From the NCBI GenBank assembly GCA_938028565.1, contig CALIZS010000019.1, positions 1 through 36,129 on the forward strand: 36,129 nucleotides of DNA, read 5' to 3'. Source of the stretch: an uncultured Atopobium sp. (GTDB lineage: Bacteria > Actinomycetota > Coriobacteriia > Coriobacteriales > Atopobiaceae). The notes below the pieces were generated by a model, which worked only from the letters and a program-made list of their open reading frames with translations, was not told the DNA's origin and ran no database searches. Made by a program: the position numbers and the translations under genes. Shown piece by piece: positions 15,413-23,461 of this stretch; the stretch's first letter is position 1; every line of letters starts with the position of its first letter.

Positions 15413-17008
15413 TTAGTTTCTAGCTGCGTGAAGCTTGAGTGTGCCCAGCGCAAAGAGAACTGCTGCACCGCCTGCAATAGCAAACATCAGTGTGTTCTGC
15501 AGAGCATCGTCACCAGTGTAAGGAGTACGAGACTTGCGAGGCTTAGGAACAACAGGGTTGATGGTGGTATTAGTATCTGTGTCGATAAGACCATCGCTGA
15601 CGTGGGCTGTGTTTACAACCGTAACGTCCTTCTCGCCCTTGTTGACCTTGACCTGGAAGGTAACGGTGAGTGTGTCGCCCGAAGCAACGTTCTGTGTCCA
15701 GGTTACAGTACGCGTAGCTGGGTCGTAGGTGCCGCCGTTATCAGCGGAGCCATCAACGTAGGTCGTGTGCTCTGGGATGACATCGGTGATGGTGACATCG
15801 CGAGCAGTGTTGGTGGTGTTGGTGTAGGTAACAGAGTAAGTGAGTACCTGACCAGCAGTTACCTTGTTGCCGTCGATAGAGTTGCCCTGACCGTCCAGGA
15901 CATCTTTCTTTGGCTGAGGCAGAACTACCCAAACGCCAATAAAGTGAGCGTTCTTGTGGTCGATGACCTCGGAATCGTGATCGTAACCGATAAACACCCA
16001 CGTTCCATCTGGGGTTTCTACGCGAGTAACACCACCAAGAGGCTGATCAGGGGTAACAGTGGTGTCGTTAGGAATTCTAGTCTGCTTACCAGGAAGCAGG
16101 TCCAGGACCTCCTGAGGAAGCTCCCTGTTAGGAGTACCACTTACAAACTCGTGGGTCTTCTCGTACAGAAGCTCAGTGGTTACCTTGTTGGAGTGAGCAA
16201 CGTTTCCGTCGACAACCTGTGTAAGCTCGTTATCAATGTTTGAGCCGTCTGTCTCTACCTTGCTGTTAGTAACAGTCTTGTAGGTAATAACAAACTTCTT
16301 GCCGCCATTTGCCTTGGTGAGCAGGTGATCCTTGATGTTGACTGTAACCTTCTGGCCGTCAACAGCAACAGTGTAATCGGTGCCCTCAGCTAGGGTCTGG
16401 CCGTCAAAGCTTACGGTGAGGCTCTGGAAATCAAGGCGCTCGTCAAAGGTGTCAACCATGCTCATCGACTTAATCTTGCCGATGGTATCAATGCCCTGCC
16501 TTGGCAGCGTAAAGGTGCCGGTATAGGTAATGGTTTCTCCGGCCTTAGCAGGAGCCTGCTCTGGATCAACTGCCTTTACTGGAGCTGGAGTAATTGCCTC
16601 GGTGTACACACCAAAGAGGCTACCGCTGGTAGCCGCGCTGGTGGACTCAAACGTCATACTGCTTGACTTGGACTTAACAGCAAAACCTGCAAGGTTCTTC
16701 TCCTGGTCAGGACCAGAGGTTCCACGAACAGGATTCCAGGTAATCTTATTACCACCTGTGGTCTCGGTAAGGATGTTCCTGTTATTCATGACAATGCTGT
16801 CAATAGTACTGTTTGCATCAATCAGCGAGAAGGTCTCGTTTGCGCCAGTATCACCGACAACGTCAATATCGCTTGGCTGCATAACAAGCTTGAGGTCACA
16901 AGGGGTGCCATCGGTGTACTTAAGCTCTACTGTTACGTTTGCATTGATTGCATAGGACCTGAACATATCGGCAGTGTAGCTGGGGTGATTTACGTCAATG
17001 TAGTCCAT
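15413..17008 (-). CDS. Large surface protein, C-terminal part after in-frame TGA
   Basis: The frame has 531 residues from its first ATG, but it continues upstream in the same phase to the TGA at 17030-17032 that ends the preceding piece. The two are one gene. It contains Ig-like beta domains of the isopeptide-forming pilin/adhesin type (VDPEQAPAKAGETITYTGTF, then DVLDGQGNSIDGNKVTAGQVLTYSVTYTN), the second resembling DUF11. It ends with a sorting signal TPYTG (495-499), a hydrophobic segment and a basic tail. The first residue of the motif is Thr rather than Leu, so a non-class-A sortase may be needed. Without translation past the TGA this piece has no signal peptide. Confidence 0.8.
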   Translation of the reverse strand: MDYIDVNHPSYTADMFRSYAINANVTVELKYTDGTPCDLKLVMQPSDIDVVGDTGANETFSLIDANSTIDSIVMNNRNILTETTGGNKITWNPVRGTSGPDQEKNLAGFAVKSKSSSMTFESTSAATSGSLFGVYTEAITPAPVKAVDPEQAPAKAGETITYTGTFTLPRQGIDTIGKIKSMSMVDTFDERLDFQSLTVSFDGQTLAEGTDYTVAVDGQKVTVNIKDHLLTKANGGKKFVITYKTVTNSKVETDGSNIDNELTQVVDGNVAHSNKVTTELLYEKTHEFVSGTPNRELPQEVLDLLPGKQTRIPNDTTVTPDQPLGGVTRVETPDGTWVFIGYDHDSEVIDHKNAHFIGVWVVLPQPKKDVLDGQGNSIDGNKVTAGQVLTYSVTYTNTTNTARDVTITDVIPEHTTYVDGSADNGGTYDPATRTVTWTQNVASGDTLTVTFQVKVNKGEKDVTVVNTAHVSDGLIDTDTNTTINPVVPKPRKSRTPYTGDDALQNTLMFAIAGGAAVLFALGTLKLHAARN

Positions 17009-17029
17009 AATCTGGAAGGACTTGGTTCC

Positions 17030-17479
17030 TCAGTTCTCATCAACAGTCAGGAATGCAACATCGGTCTTATTAGGGTTGTTGTAATCTGCGTTGGCATTCT
17101 TGAGGGTAAAGTCCAGCGAGTTAATGGTGACATAAACGTCAACGGACTTGCCGTCAACGGTGCCTGCATTGGAGAACTTCAGCGAGAGAGGCTGAGCATA
17201 CTGCTGGTCAGAGCCGTCCTTAGTTGGCTGAACAACAAAAGCGGTTGAAGGAAGATTGCCTGTGTCAGAAGCAGGAATCTCTACACGCTTAAAGCCAGTT
17301 CCCTGCGAGAGAACAGTCATGTTGTCTCTGGTCAGCGTGAACTGGTAAATGTTGATCTGGGTAAGATCACTATCGTCTTTCTGGCGATCAAGTGCCTGAG
17401 CTGTGTTAATAGACATAAACAGGCATGCCACAACCATGGTGAGAAAGACTGAGATTCTCTTAAGAAAATCCTTTTTCAT
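17030..17479 (-). CDS. Large surface protein, N-terminal part ending at in-frame TGA
   Basis: 149 residues with a clear signal peptide (MKKDFLKRISVFLTMVVACL... to AQALD). They are followed by beta-rich sequence that ends DVAFLTVDEN then TGA. The next codons in the same frame read GTKSFQI and then the ATG annotated as the start of the downstream piece. One base change (TGG or CGA to TGA) would explain the break. As it stands the product would be a short secreted fragment without a wall anchor. Full gene 15413-17479, about 688 codons. It may be a true nonsense mutation or a base error. Confidence 0.85.
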   Translation of the reverse strand: MKKDFLKRISVFLTMVVACLFMSINTAQALDRQKDDSDLTQINIYQFTLTRDNMTVLSQGTGFKRVEIPASDTGNLPSTAFVVQPTKDGSDQQYAQPLSLKFSNAGTVDGKSVDVYVTINSLDFTLKNANADYNNPNKTDVAFLTVDEN

Positions 17480-17742
17480 GACAACCCCTCTAAAAGATGT
17501 GCATATTACAGCTATTTTTTCTTACAAATTAATAGCCAAAACATAAGAGAAATTAGTATTCAAATTAAAAGTGAATTTAGCTGATAAATAGTACAGTTCA
17601 CATGGACAGTACTGTTTTGAAAATAGTTCAAATTTTTGTATCCGCGCCGCATCTGCTGCTGGCGAATATGAATTCAGCCGTCGCGCTTCAAGACGCCGCG
17701 GTCAGTCCGCAGCCTCGGTCCGCGTGCCTCTGCCCACTCGCC

Positions 17743-18057
17743 TTAGTTTGCTCCGCCAGGGCGAGAAGGTCTTCCAGCTTGATGATTATCTGGCTCTTGA
17801 ACTTTTTCTGTCTTGGAGCAAATCCACGCAATGGTATAGCCAACGCAGCCGATAAACAGGCAGGTTATACCTAACATAAACATTTTCTCGCCAACGCCAA
17901 AGTCAATCTCGTATTGAATTTTGAGCGCCAGCGGAGGATCCTGCAAAGGAAGCCCTGCCTTAGCGAACAGGTAGTATGCGCCCATGAGTGCACTTAAAAT
18001 ACCTGAAATTAAAAATCCCTGTGAAAGGTTTTTGATTACTTGAGCTGCTTTGTTCAT
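17743..18057 (-). CDS. Small two-helix membrane protein
   Basis: A 104-residue protein with two hydrophobic segments (about 10-33 and 57-80) and a hydrophilic C-terminal tail (KTEKVQEPDNHQAGRPSRPGGAN). I do not recognise the family. It sits alone between the surface-protein gene and the flavin reductase fusion. One TTTCTCGCCA motif lies inside the coding sequence (17884-17893), encoding GEK. An AAGGAGATGATG RBS region precedes the start. Confidence 0.7.
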   Translation of the reverse strand: MNKAAQVIKNLSQGFLISGILSALMGAYYLFAKAGLPLQDPPLALKIQYEIDFGVGEKMFMLGITCLFIGCVGYTIAWICSKTEKVQEPDNHQAGRPSRPGGAN

Positions 18058-18108
18058 GGCGCATCATCTCCTTATGTGGCTATAGTAAAGCAAAATGGCG
18101 AGAAACCC

Positions 18109-18138
18109 AAAAGAGAGCCAGCGCGCCAGCTCTCTTTT
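18109..18138 (-). terminator. Terminator of the PadR-fusion operon
   Basis: The stem AAAAGAGAGC/GCTCTCTTTT (18109-18118, 18129-18138) gives a T4 run on the leftward strand and runs into GGGTTTCTCGCCA (18096-18108 on the other strand). It lies 34 bp past the stop of the fusion gene. Confidence 0.7.
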
Positions 18139-18171
18139 GACGTGCAGGTGTTTTGTAGTGGATTAAGCTGC

Positions 18172-19860
18172 TTACTTCCCACTTGCCATCTTAGCTGGAT
18201 ACCACTTTTGGAACCACGCCGTAAACAGACCCATTCCAATAGGAACCAGGTTATTCACAATAACCAAAATACCGCCCACACCATTTTGAACTGCAAACCA
18301 GCTCCAAATTGCTGTCAACACGTACATAGCACCCCAACATGCAGCCAAAATATAATTTGTCTTCATGAACAGCGGATTGTTGTAGGCACTATCTCCGCCG
18401 TAGCTGTACTTAACATATGCAGCGCAGAGAGGCTCCTTAGTAAGGCATGATGCAAGCCACATAAGACCAAAAGCCAGGTAACCCAAATTGACAATAAGAT
18501 TCCCGTCGCCATTTCCGCTCATAAAAACGCCCGCAGACAATGCTCCAACCAGGGCAAATGAAATTCTGTCCCAGATGGTGAACATGAAGTTCCTCATAAT
18601 AAGCGGCATCAGAGCAGTAACAAGCAGCGTAATCATAGCGCCAACCTGAGAGTCAAACGACGTTGCAGTCCAGAAGGTAATCCAAGGAAGCAGCATCGTA
18701 ATCATCTGCGGATTTTTCTGTACGTTGCCCGCTTCTTTAGCCGACGCGTCCTGTGCAGATTCAGTTGAACTACCAGGCGTAGGACCAAAATACTTGTCCC
18801 AATCAATCATGAAGGAAAAATCGCCCTCAACGGTATACAGGTGCTTACCCAACGCCTCTGGTCCGCTAATCTCGCCACGAGAAATGGACTGCCAGACCTC
18901 AAATGGAGTGTTGAGCTTTGTGGTGGTAGTGAGGCTACCATCAGTAAAGACCTTGCTTCCGTCTTTACCCAGCAAAATCTGATAGCTACGACCAAGGTCG
19001 GTGTAGTTCATCTCAAGAACGCGATCTTTGCCGTCGTAAGCCGTTTTGTCGTACAGAGCTGCCATCTGGGAGGTGAAGATATGGTCAAAAGGCACCTGCT
19101 CAACGGGTTTCTCGCCAGTGTTTGTGCTACCCTGAGCGCTTGTATCGCGAGAAATTCCCCAGCTTGCATCCGCCATTTGCTCAAACATCTCTTTTGGATA
19201 CAGCAAGACTTTAAGCTCAGCTTTTGTCTGGTCAGAAATGCCACCTTGGGCGTATTCTGTGCCAGCCTTTGTGACAAGCTCCAGGTACTGGTTAGTGCGT
19301 GCGGAAAGCTCTTTCACGCGGAAAAGCTCGCCCTGACCGCAGAAAATGCCCTCGTAATTGCCCTGGCCAAGAATGTGGTCAAACATCTTGGTAACGCTAT
19401 CGTAGTTGCCCTCTGAAGAATAGAATCCGCAGGTAGAGATAAGAACGTGCTTCTTACCTGTCATGTCATAGCGAGATTCGTGAGCGCCACTTCCATATCC
19501 CCTGCTTGCGTCGCTCATAAAGGGCAAACTCATGGGGAGCTGGCGATCAATGAGGTTCTTCAGCAGTCCAGGCACGTTGAAGTAGTAGAGCGGAAAACTC
19601 CAAATAACCAGGTCAGCCCAGAGCTGCTTTTGGATGACGGTTTCTTCATCGTCCGACATAATGCACTGACCTGGAGTGTTCTTCCAGCAGTGGAAACATC
19701 CCTTGCATGGCTTGATGTCCATAGTGGCAACGTTGAGTTGCTCAACAGTCACGTCTTCATGGGCGTGCTGCTCGGAGATGCCCTCGATGAAGCTCTTTGC
19801 AAGACGCAGAGAGTTGCTGGCTTTGCCCTTGGGACTGCCGTTAATAAGCAGAATGTTCAT
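18172..19860 (-). CDS. Flavin reductase / SCP2-like / membrane triple-domain protein
   Basis: A 562-residue fusion. Residues 1-210 are a flavodoxin-fold NAD(P)H-dependent FMN reductase (LLINGSPKGKASNSLRLA, the CKGCFHCW cysteine motif, WSFPLYYFNVPGLLKNLIDR). Residues about 250-360 look like an SCP2 sterol-carrier-type lipid-binding domain (MNYTDLGRSYQILL, then GEISGPEALGKHLYTVEGDFSFM). Residues about 380-560 hold roughly six membrane helices. Together this suggests a membrane-bound oxidoreductase that handles a lipid or quinone-like substrate, but the reaction is unknown. It overlaps the PadR gene by 20 bp, so it is translationally coupled and its level is probably set by PadR. Confidence 0.8.
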   Translation of the reverse strand: MNILLINGSPKGKASNSLRLAKSFIEGISEQHAHEDVTVEQLNVATMDIKPCKGCFHCWKNTPGQCIMSDDEETVIQKQLWADLVIWSFPLYYFNVPGLLKNLIDRQLPMSLPFMSDASRGYGSGAHESRYDMTGKKHVLISTCGFYSSEGNYDSVTKMFDHILGQGNYEGIFCGQGELFRVKELSARTNQYLELVTKAGTEYAQGGISDQTKAELKVLLYPKEMFEQMADASWGISRDTSAQGSTNTGEKPVEQVPFDHIFTSQMAALYDKTAYDGKDRVLEMNYTDLGRSYQILLGKDGSKVFTDGSLTTTTKLNTPFEVWQSISRGEISGPEALGKHLYTVEGDFSFMIDWDKYFGPTPGSSTESAQDASAKEAGNVQKNPQMITMLLPWITFWTATSFDSQVGAMITLLVTALMPLIMRNFMFTIWDRISFALVGALSAGVFMSGNGDGNLIVNLGYLAFGLMWLASCLTKEPLCAAYVKYSYGGDSAYNNPLFMKTNYILAACWGAMYVLTAIWSWFAVQNGVGGILVIVNNLVPIGMGLFTAWFQKWYPAKMASGK

Positions 19861-20398
19861 GGTACGCCTCCAGCTCCTTCATGCACTTCTCGCTCCATGC
19901 CTTAAGCATTTCCTCGTGCATCTTGCCGTACTCGATAGTAAATTGCCAAAACAACGCCTTCTCTGGGTCACCCATTTGAGCTGCGTAAGCGGCCACCGCG
20001 CCAGCTGCCAGCTCACTTCCACCAGGAAACGATGAGGCGTTATCTGCGATTCGTTTGAAGAATACAAGGTTTTCCTCGTAGGAGCACTCGCCCCTAAAGA
20101 ACGTCTGCATCAAAAGCGGAATGCGCAGCACCGAGGACTGGGAGTCTTCCCTCAGCCACCTCTGCAACTCTTCTTTACCGGCTTCAGTTATCGAGAAAAC
20201 CTTTTTATCTGGCTTTCCTTTTTGAGCAACGAGCGTTGAGGTAACCCAGCCGTCCTTTTCTAGCGACTGTAGCTCTCTATAAATCTGGCTTGTCTGGGCG
20301 GTCCAGAAGTAATTAAGCGACTGTTGAAAGATGGTTTTAATCTCGTAGCCGGACATATCTCCATAATTCAAGAGACCAAGAATTCCCTGCTTGAGCAA
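19841..20398 (-). CDS. PadR-family transcriptional regulator
   Basis: A PadR winged-helix repressor. The N-terminal domain reads LKQGILGLLNYGDMSGYEIKTIF, then QIYRELQSLEKDGWV, then the wing (KKVFSITEAGKEELQRWL). The C-terminal region (about 100-185) is the helical Vir-like dimerisation domain. I prefer the TTG start at 20398 (185 aa), because AAGGAG lies 9 nt before it. A GTG at 20422 in the same frame would place the start almost on the transcription start. PadR proteins usually repress stress or efflux genes and respond to small molecules. Here the target is most likely its own operon (see operators at 20416-20467). Confidence 0.9.
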   Translation of the reverse strand: MLKQGILGLLNYGDMSGYEIKTIFQQSLNYFWTAQTSQIYRELQSLEKDGWVTSTLVAQKGKPDKKVFSITEAGKEELQRWLREDSQSSVLRIPLLMQTFFRGECSYEENLVFFKRIADNASSFPGGSELAAGAVAAYAAQMGDPEKALFWQFTIEYGKMHEEMLKAWSEKCMKELEAYHEHSAY

Positions 20399-20415
20399 AT
20401 CTCTCATCTCCTTAT

Positions 20416-20473
20416 ATTCCACTTGTTGAATATCTTATAATGGTAATAGTAATTCCACTTGTGGAATATGTCA
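20416..20473 (-). promoter_or_regulatory. PadR promoter with two operator palindromes
   Basis: ATTCCACTTGTGGAAT (20452-20467) is a perfect 16 bp palindrome. ATTCCACTTGTTGAAT (20416-20431) is a near copy 36 bp away. On the leftward strand TTGACA (20468-20473) and TACTAT are 17 bp apart, so the perfect palindrome fills the spacer and the second covers the start of the transcript. This is the classic layout of an autorepressed PadR operon. Confidence 0.8.
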
Positions 20474-20510
20474 ACGAGAAATTCTAAAAACTTTAATTAC
20501 TTTCTGTCTG

Positions 20511-20541
20511 AAAAAGACTCTGCCATTTCTGACAGAGTCTT
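20511..20541 (-). terminator. Terminator of the MBL hydrolase gene
   Basis: The perfect 9 bp stem AAGACTCTG/CAGAGTCTT (20514-20522, 20533-20541) is followed on the leftward strand by a T5 run. It lies about 50 bp past the MBL stop. Confidence 0.85.
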
Positions 20542-20592
20542 GATGCAATCTTGACGTAATTCTTACGGAATCCTGACAAGGTCCTGACGCTA
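20538..20592. repeat. Five 11 bp direct repeats, consensus TCTTGACGNAA
   Basis: TCTTGATGCAA, TCTTGACGTAA, TTCTTACGGAA, TCCTGACAAGG and TCCTGACGCTA follow one another without gaps. The 11 bp period is close to one DNA turn and resembles arrays bound by OmpR/PhoB-type response regulators. The array lies between the MBL stop and its terminator, about 140 bp upstream of the padR start. Confidence 0.55.
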
Positions 20593-21456
20593 TCGATTAC
20601 ACGGAAGAAGCGGCGTGTTCACCGCGTTTTCGCGCGTATCATAACGCTCGTCATATGCGTCGTAGGGAGCTTTGGGGTCATGGACTTTAACTGGTTTGTT
20701 GACGTTACACACCTCATCGGTATGAGCAAAGACAAAGTTGATGTCATCCGCCCAGCCCGTATGCCCGGTGATAATTTTGGGATTAAGTCCACGCTGACGC
20801 AGAATACCCTCAAGTTTTGCAAGCGATTGAACAGCAAGTTTGTTGTCTTCTGCAAGCTTATTGATAAAGCTATAACCACCGTCTGCTCCTAGCCAGATGG
20901 TATCGGCAGAGAATAAATACTCGTCATCAATCAGATACACCACGTGACCCCAGGTATGACCGGGGACAAGAATTGTTTCGATTTTTATGCCATCAATATC
21001 AAGCACTTCCCCATCGTGCAGAAGTGTCTTTTTATTTGGAACAACTACCTTTGGTAGCTTGAACCAGCCATTCATTACACGACGGCGAGCTTCTCCTGTT
21101 AAATACCTATTTTCAACATCGCCAATATAAACCCGTGCGTGGCTGAAAAGCTGGTCACTATCTGCCTCAATTGCACCCACGTGATCAGTATCCTGGTGAG
21201 TAATAAGAATATGCTGAATATCCTTAGGATCAATTCCCAGCCAGTCCATCTTTTCATGCAGGCGGTCATAGCTGTATCCTGCGTCAATCATGATGGTTGT
21301 GCCATTTTTTGTATAGAAAAAAATGTTGGCCACATACTCACGTATGCACCTTACGCGCTCATCAATGGAACCCGTATTAAGGGGCTTAAATATTTCTTTG
21401 CCGCGATACACCCATGACATCAGCACTTTTTGAAACTTTGAAGCGCTCTTTGACAT
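20590..21456 (-). CDS. MBL-fold metallo-hydrolase
   Basis: A 288-residue cytoplasmic metallo-beta-lactamase-fold hydrolase. The metal motif is THQDTDHVGA (H87, D89, D91, H92). The usual second His is Asp here, a variant I recall from some clostridial-type members. Further ligands are likely in the VPGHTWGHVVYL, SADTIWLG and TGHTGW segments. It contains no rhodanese or RNA-binding domain, so it may be a general thioesterase, lactonase or glyoxalase-like enzyme. The substrate is unknown. It has its own terminator. An ATG at 21418-21420 (MSWVYRG) is a possible later start. Confidence 0.88.
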   Translation of the reverse strand: MSKSASKFQKVLMSWVYRGKEIFKPLNTGSIDERVRCIREYVANIFFYTKNGTTIMIDAGYSYDRLHEKMDWLGIDPKDIQHILITHQDTDHVGAIEADSDQLFSHARVYIGDVENRYLTGEARRRVMNGWFKLPKVVVPNKKTLLHDGEVLDIDGIKIETILVPGHTWGHVVYLIDDEYLFSADTIWLGADGGYSFINKLAEDNKLAVQSLAKLEGILRQRGLNPKIITGHTGWADDINFVFAHTDEVCNVNKPVKVHDPKAPYDAYDERYDTRENAVNTPLLPCNR

Positions 21457-21563
21457 TGCTTCGCCTCGATTCTATTTTCCATTCTCGGCGTCATTTGATT
21501 TGAAACGTAATCCACTGGCTCAACGGACAGAACGTGCAGAAAATGGTATCTGAACTTGTCTTT

Positions 21564-21596
21564 TAATATTTGTTAGATTTTGCTAACTAAATATTA
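21564..21596. promoter_or_regulatory. AT-rich palindrome upstream of the MBL gene
   Basis: TAATATTTGTTAG (21564-21576) faces CTAACTAAATATTA (21583-21596), complementary except for one extra base. It lies about 110-140 bp before the MBL start and could be an operator. No T-run follows. Confidence 0.4.
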
Positions 21597-21676
21597 CCCC
21601 TCAACTGCCCGTAGCCTATGACTTTCCGCTAAACGAGTAAAAAACAAACGCCAGCGTAAAAATAAGTCCTGAACAG

Positions 21677-21716
21677 CAAAAGCCGCACTCCAAATACATC
21701 GGAATGCGGCTTTTTT
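21677..21716. terminator. Bidirectional terminator hairpin
   Basis: The 11-12 bp stem (21679-21691 with 21701-21713, one mismatch) is followed by T6 on the right strand and T4 on the left. It lies just past the remnant methylase gene read leftward and upstream of the MBL gene. Confidence 0.8.
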
Positions 21717-21760
21717 GCAGACGTACAACACAATGTTGCGTTTAAAAAAGTACTCATGAA

Positions 21761-22024
21761 TCACGGGGTTTCTCGCCACTCAATGATCCCTGCATATAAT
21801 TTAAATAGGTGTGCTACGATTTTTTCTTCATCCCCATTGAAATCGACATTATAGGCAGCTTCGACTGCCATATCGAGTGCTCTATGAGCCTCTAACAAAT
21901 CCATAGGCATCTTATCTTGATCATAAAACTCTGCGAGCGTTCTATCGAGATAGCCTTCTCGCGCATTAAGAATTGCTCTCGCGCAAATTTCAATCGCCTC
22001 ACGCTGCTTACTTTTTGGGCGAGG
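21761..22024 (-). pseudogene. Remnant of an MmeI-like restriction-modification enzyme
   Basis: An open stretch of 87 codons read leftward without a start codon: PRPKSKQREAIE, then CARAILNAREGYLDRTLAEFYD, then KMPMDLLEAHRALDMAVEAAY, then EKIVAHLFKLYAGI, and a stop. This matches, from memory, the C-terminal tail of the large MmeI/BREX-type DNA methyltransferases (AxxILDAR...SLAxLYD...MPxxLxxAHxALDxAV). An in-frame TGA lies just upstream (22025-22027), and the catalytic and target-recognition domains are missing. It is a decayed 3' end of a Type IIL/IIG enzyme. Its last codons overlap a GGGTTTCTCGCCA motif (WRETP). Confidence 0.7.
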
Positions 22025-22174
22025 TCAAATGAAGTTGTTATAAACGACGTTGACAGAATAAGTAAAGTCAGACTTTAAACGTCCAGCAACAATTCTGACC
22101 CAAGCATTGTGAAATAATTAACTCATCACACCGAATATATAAATTTGCATCAGCTAGTATCAATAATTTATTAT

Positions 22175-23041
22175 TTACACTCTCTTAGTGCGGTCAATTC
22201 TAATCTCTTCTCCAAGATCATTGGTAAAGATTGAATGATCTCCAGAAGAACCCGACAACGCAAATCCAAACATCCATAAAAGAACCAAACCAGCAATAAG
22301 AATAGACACAAACCATAAAATCCCGCCAAGATTGTCTAAAATCCAAAGTACAATTCTAAACAGTACTTGAATACATAAGAACACCCTTAGAGAAATATTC
22401 AATTCAAATTTCATATCAATATCAGAGAACCAAATGAGAAGAATAAGACCAATATAAGGAGCGTACATCACAAATAAGACACCATTAATCACGTCTGTCG
22501 GGAGAACACCGAAACTCAAGGAAAGACTGTAGCAAATTTTGTCGAAGAAAAGCGCTAATGAATCAATCATCTCCGCGTTGTCTATGAAAATTCCCAAATC
22601 GCCAACGAGCAGGAATCTCATTACGTAGCCGACTATGATAAGTCCAGTAAGTATTTCGCCCAGAATGCGGACAACACCCTTACTCTCACTCACAAATGAA
22701 ATGGCCATTGAGATGAGCATTATGCCAATTAGGAGAGAAACCAGCATTCCGACCCAACCAGATAAATACATTAATCCAAAAGAAGTTCCATTTGTGGAAA
22801 GCTCAAAATGAGCGGCTCCCGTCACGTAAGCTTTAATTAAATTGTAAAGTGCATAAAGAAAGGATATTACTGCGACAAAAAACACCGTAGCTGAGCTAAT
22901 TTTCCAAACAGCGTGACTCGGATTGGTTTTTAACTCTTGGATAGTGTCGTCAAGCCAACTCCTAGCAGCGAATTTGAACTCTTGAAGTTTACTATGTATC
23001 TTAGATTGTTGCTTATCTTGATTAATGTTCTCCTCATGCAT
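22175..23041 (-). CDS. Polytopic membrane protein of unknown function
   Basis: A 288-residue protein. A soluble charged N-terminus (about 1-45) is followed by six or seven hydrophobic segments between residues 47 and 265 and a short cytoplasmic C-terminus (SIFTNDLGEEIRIDRTKRV). I recognise no family. Its base composition is clearly more AT-rich than that of the housekeeping genes, and it lies between the methylase remnant and tmRNA, which suggests recent acquisition. A TATAAT-like box (ATTATA on the plus strand, near 23250) precedes it at some distance. It has no obvious partner gene. Confidence 0.75.
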   Translation of the reverse strand: MHEENINQDKQQSKIHSKLQEFKFAARSWLDDTIQELKTNPSHAVWKISSATVFFVAVISFLYALYNLIKAYVTGAAHFELSTNGTSFGLMYLSGWVGMLVSLLIGIMLISMAISFVSESKGVVRILGEILTGLIIVGYVMRFLLVGDLGIFIDNAEMIDSLALFFDKICYSLSLSFGVLPTDVINGVLFVMYAPYIGLILLIWFSDIDMKFELNISLRVFLCIQVLFRIVLWILDNLGGILWFVSILIAGLVLLWMFGFALSGSSGDHSIFTNDLGEEIRIDRTKRV

Positions 23042-23375
23042 AATAACACCCTTCTAAGCCAAAGCTCTTCGATACACCGAAGTTGCGGAGGGCTTTTATG
23101 TAATTGGAAAACACCGCCACAACTGTCACCCCTCAAATCGATTGCTTAAACGAGAGTCCAACAGAGGTCGATGCCTCCAATTCGAATTCTCGAAAAAACC
23201 ATCTCCCATATACAAGCAAAACAAGCGAATATCTTCATTTATGACAATATTATTATAACAGATAGAAAAAATCACAACCATCCGCTATGAACTGCATCCC
23301 AAAACTTAGATGCAGTTCATAGCGGGTGGTTTTGTGTTTCGCGCGCTTCTCGCGTTCAACAGGCTAAAGCCTCGA
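23042..23375. other. AT-rich intergenic region beside ssrA
   Basis: Most of the stretch between the orphan membrane gene and the ssrA terminator. It holds the IS-end-like hairpin at 23276-23331 and no convincing gene. I looked for a copy of the tmRNA 3' end (an island attachment repeat) and did not find one. Confidence 0.4.
23276..23331. repeat. IS-end-like hairpin, possible terminator
   Basis: Arms at 23276-23297 and 23310-23331 form a 22 bp stem with one wobble. The inner part reads TGAACTGCATCCCAAAACTT, strongly like IS150-group terminal repeats (TGAACTGC.CCCAAAA.TTAGA). On the leftward strand TGTGATTTTTTC follows, so it could also stop transcription. It is related to the hairpin at 10-55. 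Confidence 0.6.
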
Positions 23376-23405
23376 AAAAAGAAGGCAGCCTTATGAGCTG
23401 CCTTC
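23375..23405 (-). terminator. ssrA: ssrA terminator
   Basis: The stem GAAGGCAG/CTGCCTTC (23381-23388, 23398-23405) is followed by T6 on the leftward strand. It lies 57 bp past the tmRNA 3' end. Confidence 0.88.
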
Positions 23406-23461
23406 AATCGTATTGGCAAGTGTGAGGGTGCTCTTAAAATAACATCTCAACACTTAATGTA

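Noticed and set aside
17030..17032. UGA recoded as glycine or selenocysteine
   Set aside because: Other genes in the window, such as the LPNTG proteins and glmM, are normal and use UGG for Trp. No selenocysteine element is visible and one point mutation is a simpler cause.
23165..23200. tRNA-like sequence (TTCGAATTC near GGAGGCATCGACC)
   Set aside because: No acceptor or anticodon stems can be folded around it, and no encoded CCA is present.
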